NCBI GenBank assembly: GCA_003670735.1
Contig: QWQU01000009.1
Coordinates: 1-33,779, forward strand
From: Chloroflexota bacterium
GTDB lineage: Bacteria > Chloroflexota > Dehalococcoidia > UBA2979
Reading direction: 5' to 3'
DNA length: 33,779 bases
The notes under the pieces were generated by a model, which saw nothing but the letters and a program-made list of their open reading frames with translations, did not search any database and had not been told where the DNA came from. Position numbers and translations under genes: made by a program. Shown one piece after another: positions 27,668 to 33,779 of this stretch. Positions within the stretch are counted from its first letter, which is position 1. The number at the start of each line of letters is the position of its first letter.

Positions 27668-27825
27668 TGTCGGACGGCTCGGCTGTGCCGAGGCCGGGCG
27701 CGAGGGCCGCTGTGCGGCCGGACTCGCGCCGAACTGAATTGAACCCACCCTCCCACCCTATGAGGGGACTTCGTCCCCTCGCCCCTAGCAGGGGCTGCGC
27801 CCCTGCACCCTCGGAGTCGCCTCGA
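27668..27825 (+). repeat. Structured intergenic repeat, copy 5
   Basis: TGTCGGACGGCTCGGCTGTGCCGAG; outer stem GGGCGCGAG/CTCGCGCC; inner GGCCGC-TGT-GCGGCC; GAACTGAATTGAACCCACCCTCCCACCC; GAGGGGACTTCGTCCCCTC; GCAGGGGCTGCGCCCCTGC. Confidence 0.85.
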
Positions 27826-27874
27826 ACGACTCTGCGCGCGGTGACAGCAACGTTCGACGCGCGTGAGCTCGGAG

Positions 27875-28513
27875 CTATGGGGTGGGGGCGTGCTCGGTGG
27901 GGGGCTCGAAGGTGGCGCCGTGTTCGCGGGCGTGCTCTTCGCGGAGGTAGCGGAGGCGCTCGACGAAGTCGGGGGCGACGAGGTCGGGGGTGAGCATGAC
28001 GACGGCATCCTCGCCGTTGTCGGAGTAGTAGGCGCGCAGGGTGCCGGTGTTTTCGAAGCCGAACCATTCGTAGAGGCGACGCGCGCGGGCGTTGGTGGGG
28101 CGTACCTCGAGCGCGATGTTCTTAAGCTCGGCGTCGGTGGCGAGGGTGTGCGCTTCCAGCAGCAGGCGCTGCGCGATGCCTCGATGCTGCTGCGTGGGGT
28201 CGACGGCGATGGTGACGACGTGCATCTGGTCGATCGTGTACCAGAGCCCGAGGAAGCCAAGGATGACCTCGGCCGGCTCGTCGAGGCCGAGGATGCGGCG
28301 GATGGCACCCATGACAGCGCCGTTGTGGCGTGGCTGCTGGTGCGGACTGCGCTCGACGGCGACGACGTACTGGGCGAGGCCGTTGTGCAGCTCGCGCTCG
28401 AAGGGTGTGCCGGGGAGGTTCGTGCCGTAGGCGAGGCGCTCGATGCGGCGAACCTGGCGGAGGTCGCCGGCTTCCATCGGGCGGATTGCGATGCGTCGTT
28501 GGTTCGTCGCCAT
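27875..28513 (-). CDS. rimI: GNAT acetyltransferase, RimI-like
   Basis: IRPMEAGDLRQVRRIERLAYGTNLPGTPFERELH...VTIAVDPTQQHRGIAQRLLLEAH...LEVRPTNARARRLYEWFGFENTGTLRAYYSDNGEDAVVM. Confidence 0.82.
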   Translation of the reverse strand: MATNQRRIAIRPMEAGDLRQVRRIERLAYGTNLPGTPFERELHNGLAQYVVAVERSPHQQPRHNGAVMGAIRRILGLDEPAEVILGFLGLWYTIDQMHVVTIAVDPTQQHRGIAQRLLLEAHTLATDAELKNIALEVRPTNARARRLYEWFGFENTGTLRAYYSDNGEDAVVMLTPDLVAPDFVERLRYLREEHAREHGATFEPPTEHAPTP

Positions 28514-28680
28514 GGGCAGGGCACAACGTGCCCGTTTTTGCCCAGCGTTGCAATCAGTCGTTATCGCGCTGGGTGTCATCTCCTGTCGATCGTCGCCGAG
28601 TGCCATGTGGGGCTCGGTGCTGTCGTGGTGTGGGGAGAGCCTTGGTGGGCGCCTCGATGTCGGCGCAGGAGGAGGCGGCG

Positions 28681-29166
28681 ATGACCGGGGAGCGAGTGAG
28701 CACCGAGGACCTCGAGCTGGAGGCGCAGGGGCTGGACGGGTTCAACGCGATCGATGACGACGGTGAGGGGCTACCGGACGAGGCGCTGGCCGAGCTGGCG
28801 GCGCTCGATGCGGAGTCGGGTGGCGAGGACTTCGAGGGTGAGGCGAGGCAGGCGGAGTTGGACGAGCTGCGCTCGGAGCTGGCGCAGGCGGTGGACCGCT
28901 ATCGCTCTGCGGTGCTGGCGGGGGCGCCGGACGTGCCGGGCGACCTGGTACGCGGCGCGACCCTGGACGAGGTGGATGAGTCGTTGGAGGCGGCGAAGCG
29001 GACGGTGACGCAGATCCGCGCGCGTGTGACTGCGGAGTTGGGGAAGGCGGAGGGCTTTCCGGTGGGCTCGCCTGCTCGTGACGACGGCAACCTCGATGGC
29101 CTGTCGGCAAGCGAGAAGATTGCGTACGGGCTGGCGCGGGGGCGCTCTTCGCCCAGCTTCTTGTGA
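28681..29166 (+). CDS. Acidic hypothetical protein
   Basis: SD AGGAGGCGGCG before ATG 28681; acidic, helix-prone sequence ending EKIAYGLARGRSSPSFL. Confidence 0.5.
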   Translation: MTGERVSTEDLELEAQGLDGFNAIDDDGEGLPDEALAELAALDAESGGEDFEGEARQAELDELRSELAQAVDRYRSAVLAGAPDVPGDLVRGATLDEVDESLEAAKRTVTQIRARVTAELGKAEGFPVGSPARDDGNLDGLSASEKIAYGLARGRSSPSFL

Positions 29167-29231
29167 GCGCGGTTGAGCGAACTCGAACGCACGAGGTCTG
29201 AATAAGCTCGGGCGGTGTTGGAAGGGGCTCG

Positions 29232-29690
29232 CTAGTCGAGGAGCTCGGCGATCGAACGGATGATGCGGTCGGGGGTGACTGCTGCATCGGCGGGCAGGCC
29301 GTTGCCGGCGACGTCGACCCAAATCGCCTCGATGCCCAGTTGCTTGGCGCCGCCGATGTCGGCGTAGAGGTCGTCGCCGATCATGACCTCGTGCGCGCCG
29401 AGGGTGTCGAGGACGTGACGGTAGACGCGCTGGTCGGGCTTGCCGACGCCGAACTCGCCTTCGATCGCGATCACCTCGAAGTGATGTGCGAGGTTCCAGC
29501 GTTCGATCTTGCCTCGCTGGTCGGTGGCGGAGCCGTTCGTGATCAGGGCGAGCTTCGCGCCGTTGTTGCGCAGCGTTTCGAGGACGACCAATGACTCGGG
29601 GCGCATGCGCACGCCGGCGTCGCGCAGCGTTCGGTAGTGCTTCGAGAACTCGAGTGCGGCGTCCGCGCTGATGCTCGCACCAAGTCCTCG
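29232..29690 (-). pseudogene. HAD-superfamily hydrolase lacking the N-terminal catalytic motif
   Basis: LRNNGAKLALITNGSATDQRGKIERWNLAHHFEVIAIEGEFGVGKPDQRVYRHVLDTLGAHEVMIGDDLYADIGGAKQLGIEAIWVD (HAD motifs II-IV); no DxDx[TV] motif upstream. Confidence 0.6.
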
Positions 29691-29851
29691 AGGATGGCGC
29701 GTTTCCGTTCGATGGTGCGTACGTGGACTGGACGCCGGCGCCGCACTGGGGCATTCCCGAGCCGCACCCCGACTGGCCGTACCTCGAGCCATACGACACG
29801 CCACTCACGACCGGGCGGCGGCTGCCGTGGACGGATGCGCCTCGAAAGTAG
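29672..29851 (+). pseudogene. 3' remnant of an unidentified plus-strand gene
   Basis: Frame opening after TGA (29669-29671) reads [59 protein letters not shown], protein-like but with no start. Confidence 0.45.
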
Positions 29852-29865
29852 CGTGGTGGGCGATA

Positions 29866-29879
29866 CGAACAATCGTTCG
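29866..29879 (+). promoter_or_regulatory. LexA (SOS) box-like site upstream of ruvB
   Basis: CGAAC-AATC-GTTCG, matching CGAACNNNNGTTCG, next to the -10 TATACT (29881-29886). Confidence 0.7.
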
Positions 29880-29892
29880 GTATACTCGCGGC

Positions 29893-30969
29893 ATGGTTGA
29901 AGACGACACCCGGGGCCCGCTGGCGCGCACGCAGTCGACCGACGACGTCGAGAGCGAGCCGACGCTGCGCCCTCGGCGGCTCGACCAGTACGCCGGCCAG
30001 GAGTCGGTGAAGGAGAGCCTGCGCATCGCGATGACCGCGGCACAGGCGCGGCAGGAACCGCTCGACCATGTGCTGATCTACGGGCCTCCGGGCCTGGGCA
30101 AGACCACACTGGCGATGATCATGGCCGCCGAGATGGGCGTCTCCATCCGCGTGACGGCGGGGCCGGCGATCGAGCGCACGGGCGACCTCGCCTCCATGCT
30201 CACGACGCTGCAGACCGGCGACATCCTGTTCGTCGACGAGATCCATCGCCTGCCTCGCGTCGTCGAGGAGATGCTCTACCCGGCGATGGAGGACTTCGCG
30301 CTCGACATCATCCTGGGGAGCGGGCCGCAGGCGCGCGACGTGCGACTCAAGCTCAACCGCTTCACGCTGATCGGCGCGACGACACGCTACGCCATGATCT
30401 CGCAGCCGCTGCGTGACCGCTTCGGCTCCACGTATCGCCTCGACTTCTACGACGAGGAGGCGCTGTCGCGCATCGTGCGCCGCTCCTCCGACGTGCTGCA
30501 TGTGCCGGTCGACGAGGACGGCGTGCGCGAGATCGCGCGGCGATCTCGAGGTACCGCGCGCGTGGCCAACCGGCTGCTGCGCCGGCTGCGCGACTACGCG
30601 CAGGTCGAGGGCAACGGCGTCGTCACTGGCCCGCTCGCGCAGCTGGCGCTGGAGCAGCTGCAGATCGACTCGCTCGGCCTTGACTCGATGGATCGTGAGC
30701 TGCTGCGCGTGCTGATCGAGCGCTTCAACGGCGGCCCCGCCGGCCTCGAGACCCTCGCGGCGGCGGTATCCGAGGAGTCGGACACGATCATGGACGTGTA
30801 CGAGCCGCATCTGCTGAAGATCGGCTTCCTGCAGCGCACGCCGCGCGGCCGCGTGGCGACGCGACTTGCGTATGACCACCTGGGGCTTGAGGCTCCACGT
30901 GCGGCATATCCGGGGACCCTTCCGGGCGGGACATCGCCGCAAGCACCATTGTTTGGAGTGGGGGACTGA
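29893..30969 (+). CDS. ruvB: Holliday junction branch migration helicase RuvB
   Basis: [90 protein letters not shown]. Start set at ATG 29893. Confidence 0.95.
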   Translation: MVEDDTRGPLARTQSTDDVESEPTLRPRRLDQYAGQESVKESLRIAMTAAQARQEPLDHVLIYGPPGLGKTTLAMIMAAEMGVSIRVTAGPAIERTGDLASMLTTLQTGDILFVDEIHRLPRVVEEMLYPAMEDFALDIILGSGPQARDVRLKLNRFTLIGATTRYAMISQPLRDRFGSTYRLDFYDEEALSRIVRRSSDVLHVPVDEDGVREIARRSRGTARVANRLLRRLRDYAQVEGNGVVTGPLAQLALEQLQIDSLGLDSMDRELLRVLIERFNGGPAGLETLAAAVSEESDTIMDVYEPHLLKIGFLQRTPRGRVATRLAYDHLGLEAPRAAYPGTLPGGTSPQAPLFGVGD

Positions 30970-31358
30970 TGAGCGGACGAACGCGGATCTCCTCGGGATC
31001 GCCGTGGGAGAGCCGGATTGGCTATTCGCGAGCGGTGCGCGTGGGCGACCACGTGTGGGTCTCGGGCACGACGGGCACGCATCCGGATGGCACGGTGCCG
31101 GAGGGTGCGATCAACCAGACGCGCGTCGCGCTGGGCGTGATGCAGAAGGCGCTGCAAGAAGCGGGCGCCTCGATGGCTGATGTCGTGGCCGTGCGCGCGT
31201 ACCTGGTCGACATCAGCGAGTGGGAAGCGATCGGCAGTGCGCTGGGCGAGAAGTTCAGCGACGTGCGTCCCGCGCTGCTGCTCGTGCAGGTCGCGGCGCT
31301 GATCTCGCCGGAGCATCGCGTGGAGATCGAGTGCGAGGCCGTGATCGGCTCGGCGTAA
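30969..31358 (+). CDS. RidA family protein
   Basis: SPWESRIGYSRAVRVGDHVWVSGTTG...QTRVALGVMQKALQEAGASMADVVAVRAYLVDI...RPALLLVQVAAL...VEIECEAVIG. Confidence 0.88.
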   Translation: MSGRTRISSGSPWESRIGYSRAVRVGDHVWVSGTTGTHPDGTVPEGAINQTRVALGVMQKALQEAGASMADVVAVRAYLVDISEWEAIGSALGEKFSDVRPALLLVQVAALISPEHRVEIECEAVIGSA

Positions 31359-31385
31359 CGCACACGCCTCGAACGTTCGAGTACG

Positions 31386-31421
31386 ACGAAGGCCGCATCA
31401 GTGATGCGGCCTTCGTGTTGT
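31386..31421 (+). terminator. Intrinsic terminator after the RidA gene
   Basis: ACGAAGGCCGCATC-AGT-GATGCGGCCTTCGT followed by GTTGT. Confidence 0.8.
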
Positions 31422-31437
31422 GCATGCGTTGTGTGGC

Positions 31438-32067
31438 CTACTCGGGCTTCACGTCCTCGTGTGGGAGCGGCTGCTGCTGCTCAGGTGGCGGTGGCGTCAT
31501 CGGTGGTGGTGGCGGCGTAGCTGGTGTGGTCGGCGCGTCACTACTCGATGCAGTGTTCGCAGTTGGCGGGGTCCCCTCCGCAGATTCGGTACGTGCGGCT
31601 GCCGCGCGCTGCTGCTGTTGCTGGTCCCACGCCACGCGACCGGCTGCTGCTGCGGCCTTCGCGACTTCGGCGAACTGCTCGGCGGCCACGCGTGCGGTTT
31701 CCGCTGCACTGCGCGCGGCGACGGCAAACTCCTCGGCGGCTCGCTTCGCGCGGTCCGCGAGGTCTTCGTCGACGAACGGCGGTCGAGGCGTGCTCGATGT
31801 GCTCGATGGATCCGAGCTGCCCTCGCCCAGCGAGCCGGCAATCGGGATGCTGTGGCCCTGCTCGTCGGCGGGCATCACCATCCAGAGCACGGCATATACG
31901 AGTACGCCTGCGCCCCAGACGAGGGTGAGCAGCACGGCCACGACTCGCACGACAGTGGTGTCGTAGCCGTAGTGCCGTGCGATGCCGGCGCAGACGCCGC
32001 CGAGGATCTTGTGTTCGAGGTCGCGCGTCAGGCGTTCTGAGCGCGGCTGGTAATCGGGTTGCTGCAT
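31438..32067 (-). CDS. PspC domain protein with Ala-rich helical and Pro/Gln-rich tail
   Basis: RSERLTRDLEHKILGGVCAGIARHYGYDTTVVRVVAVLLTLVWGAGVLVYAVLWMVMPADE. Confidence 0.88.
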   Translation of the reverse strand: MQQPDYQPRSERLTRDLEHKILGGVCAGIARHYGYDTTVVRVVAVLLTLVWGAGVLVYAVLWMVMPADEQGHSIPIAGSLGEGSSDPSSTSSTPRPPFVDEDLADRAKRAAEEFAVAARSAAETARVAAEQFAEVAKAAAAAGRVAWDQQQQQRAAAARTESAEGTPPTANTASSSDAPTTPATPPPPPMTPPPPEQQQPLPHEDVKPE

Positions 32068-32242
32068 AGGTGCATCTGCCTCCGCGGCGATCGTACGCGC
32101 CGCCTGAAGGCCATGTGTTACATGCGCGTATGGACTCCATGACAACTGGCGTTACGAAACTGCTGCGGTGTGAGCGGCTCGCTAACCGAGACGACAACTG
32201 CAGCGATGCTGGTGCTCAAGGGTGTCTCGGGGTGCATCGAGG

Positions 32243-32605
32243 TCAGGATCCATCACGTCTGATCTTGAGCACCCGAAACACGGTGCGTCGTGACACACCG
32301 AAGCGCCTGGCGATTTCGTCGACAGTCGCACAGTTAGTGTCGTGGACTCGACGGATTTCCTGATCACGGACGACGTTGATCATGGTGCGTGCCCCTCCCG
32401 GTTCGTCAAAGCGGCAACGCGGCAGCGGACACGTGAGACAGGACCTGAAAAGATCGCAACCTTCGTCGCGGTAATTCACGTGCTCAGGTAGGGCGTCTTC
32501 GCGGGGCCGTCGTCCGCTGGGGTGGATCGACGTGGCGTTGAGGCCACCGCAGCCGGCGGTCATGAGTTCCTCGGCTGCGGCGACAGTTGTGAACAGTCCG
32601 GGCAT
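32243..32605 (-). CDS. Small Cys4-motif plus helix-turn-helix DNA-binding protein
   Basis: CDLFRSCLTCPLPRC (C-x5-C-x2-C-x4-C) followed by the HTH VDEIARRFGVSRRTVFRVLK. Confidence 0.75.
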   Translation of the reverse strand: MPGLFTTVAAAEELMTAGCGGLNATSIHPSGRRPREDALPEHVNYRDEGCDLFRSCLTCPLPRCRFDEPGGARTMINVVRDQEIRRVHDTNCATVDEIARRFGVSRRTVFRVLKIRRDGS

Positions 32606-32638
32606 GGCGCGTTCCCTTCTCGTGGCGGAGAGGGAGAG

Positions 32639-32654
32639 TAGAACTAACGTTCTA
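32639..32654 (-). promoter_or_regulatory. LexA-box-like inverted repeat upstream of the Cys4-HTH gene
   Basis: TAGAAC-TAAC-GTTCTA, 6 bp arms, 4 nt spacer, about 34 bp upstream of the ATG. Confidence 0.55.
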
Positions 32655-32700
32655 CATAGTGAAGGGGCAAGCGGCGCGTTCGGTCAGACTGCAACAGCAG

Positions 32701-33312
32701 TCAGGCGTGGGCTCGAACCTGGGAGCGAAGCCAGGCGAGCGTCTCGGTCTGGAGCGGGTGGATGTCCCAGCCCTTGGCCTGGCCGTCCTCTTCCATCAGC
32801 TCGAGGTAGGCCAGTGCGCCCTCCAGCAGCCCGACCTCGGCAGCATCGGCGACGCGCTGGAGGGTAGGCCGGCGCTTGAGCTTGTTTGGCTCGAACTTGT
32901 CGGCGAGGAACATGCACCACGCCTCAGGCGTGTAGGAGGGGTGGCCGGTGGTGTGACAGCGAATAGCGCTCACCAGCTCGGGATCGCTCAGCCATGCTCG
33001 CTCTTCGAGGATGGCCGCGGCGATCGGGCCGTGCAGCAGCACGGGGTTCGCGCGGTCCACCGGCAGCACCTCGATGCCGCGCGCCTCGGCCTCCGCGAGC
33101 CATTGCTCGTCGGACCAGTGGCGCACGAGGTCGTGGCCCTGCGCGGCGAGCGTCGCGCGCGCCTCGTCGGCCCCATGTCGTCTCGCGAGCTCCGAGGCGA
33201 GCGTGACCACGCGATCGATGTGCTTGGTGAGGCGCTTGGGGAGCTCGGGCTCCATCAACGCTCGCAGCTGTTGTGCTGGGCTTAACACAGTCTTAGCCAT
33301 CTTTGATCCCAT
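32701..33312 (-). CDS. HD-domain protein, YqeK-like
   Basis: LTKHIDRVVTLASELARRHGADEARATLAAQGHDLVR...NPVLLHGPIAAAIL...AIRCHTTGHPSYTPEAWCMFLADKFEPNK. Confidence 0.75.
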   Translation of the reverse strand: MGSKMAKTVLSPAQQLRALMEPELPKRLTKHIDRVVTLASELARRHGADEARATLAAQGHDLVRHWSDEQWLAEAEARGIEVLPVDRANPVLLHGPIAAAILEERAWLSDPELVSAIRCHTTGHPSYTPEAWCMFLADKFEPNKLKRRPTLQRVADAAEVGLLEGALAYLELMEEDGQAKGWDIHPLQTETLAWLRSQVRAHA

Positions 33313-33429
33313 ACCTAGGGAGTCTACCTATGACAGGGAGTCCCCGCGCCGACCACGATATCCACCGAGTGATGCACGCATGAGGCGCGCACTGCTCAAC
33401 GCACGCCGTGGGGCGTGATGGGGCGAACG

Positions 33430-33779
33430 ATGCAGGGACTGCCAGCGCAGCGGGCGACGATGCCGCAGCCGAGCAATGCTCGGCGGGTGCTGCACGTTGC
33501 CTGGGCGCCGCTGCTCTGGACCGTCACGCTCGGTATCACCGCACTGCTCGCACGCGAGAGCGTCCGGCTGCCGGAGGAGCGCGTGCTCTTCGCGACCGCG
33601 GCGTTGCTGCCGATCGCACTCGCTGCCGGGATCCATGGTCTGGTGATCGCGCTGCGTCGCAGCCGTCGGCGCCTCGAACACCAGCGTGTCGAGGTCGCCT
33701 CCGTATTGCACGACCTGCGCGCGCCGCTGATGACCGCTCGTTCCTACCTCGACCTGCTCGCTGCGGAGACGCTCGGCCC
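33430..33779 (+). CDS. Sensor histidine kinase, partial (runs off right edge)
   Basis: Two hydrophobic segments, then VASVLHDLRAPLMTARSYLDLLAAE, a HisKA H-box. Confidence 0.78.
   Translation, partial: MQGLPAQRATMPQPSNARRVLHVAWAPLLWTVTLGITALLARESVRLPEERVLFATAALLPIALAAGIHGLVIALRRSRRRLEHQRVEVASVLHDLRAPLMTARSYLDLLAAETLG

Noticed and set aside
26746-28524. 592-aa minus-strand ORF
   Set aside because: Ser/Pro/Arg-rich shadow frame crossing the permease, YtfJ, repeat copy 5 and rimI.
28681-29166. Phage scaffold-like protein
   Set aside because: Acidic helical composition only; no phage genes nearby.
28771-30942. 723-aa minus-strand ORF antisense to ruvB and neighbours
   Set aside because: Low-complexity Arg/His-rich translation spanning several real genes on the other strand; GC-driven stop depletion.
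31368-31381. CTCGAACGTTCGAG as a third LexA box
   Set aside because: No 4-nt spacer between GAAC and GTTC, and it lies downstream of ridA next to a terminator.
1-33779. CRISPR array, tRNA, rRNA or transposase
   Set aside because: No regular direct repeat/spacer array, no recognisable tRNA fold or rRNA, and no transposase ORF was found by reading; a tRNAscan/Infernal run would be decisive.

Overview
GC-rich bacterial chromosomal window, probably Chloroflexota-like (inferred from gene content only). It carries bioY (partial), MOSC, NUDIX, valS, TspO/MBR, a DMT-family protein, an 11-gene nuoABCDHIJKLMN operon without nuoEFG, a Fer4/CDGSH protein, an FAD monooxygenase, two type I glutamine synthetases next to a GlnR-like orphan regulator, an ABC-2 transporter, rimI, ruvB, ridA, PspC, a Cys4-HTH protein, an HD/YqeK-like hydrolase and a partial histidine kinase. 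Main observations: (1) five same-orientation intergenic elements of about 150-260 bp, each a cluster of hairpins with compensatory changes plus an invariant G3N1G3N1G3N1G3 quadruplex motif on the minus strand in which only loop bases vary; (2) a probable valine leader-peptide attenuator for valS (ATG ACG GTA TCT GTA GTA GTA CGA CGC GGC GGC TAG, then an intrinsic terminator ending about 20 nt before the valS ATG); (3) a GlnR-box-like array upstream of glnA beside a GlnR-like regulator; (4) a recurrent TANNNT-N6-ATG start architecture implying leaderless mRNAs; (5) LexA-box-like sites upstream of ruvB and of a Cys4-HTH gene; (6) gene-decay scars, including two divergent genes that both lost their 5' ends at one junction. 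No tRNA, rRNA or CRISPR was recognised.
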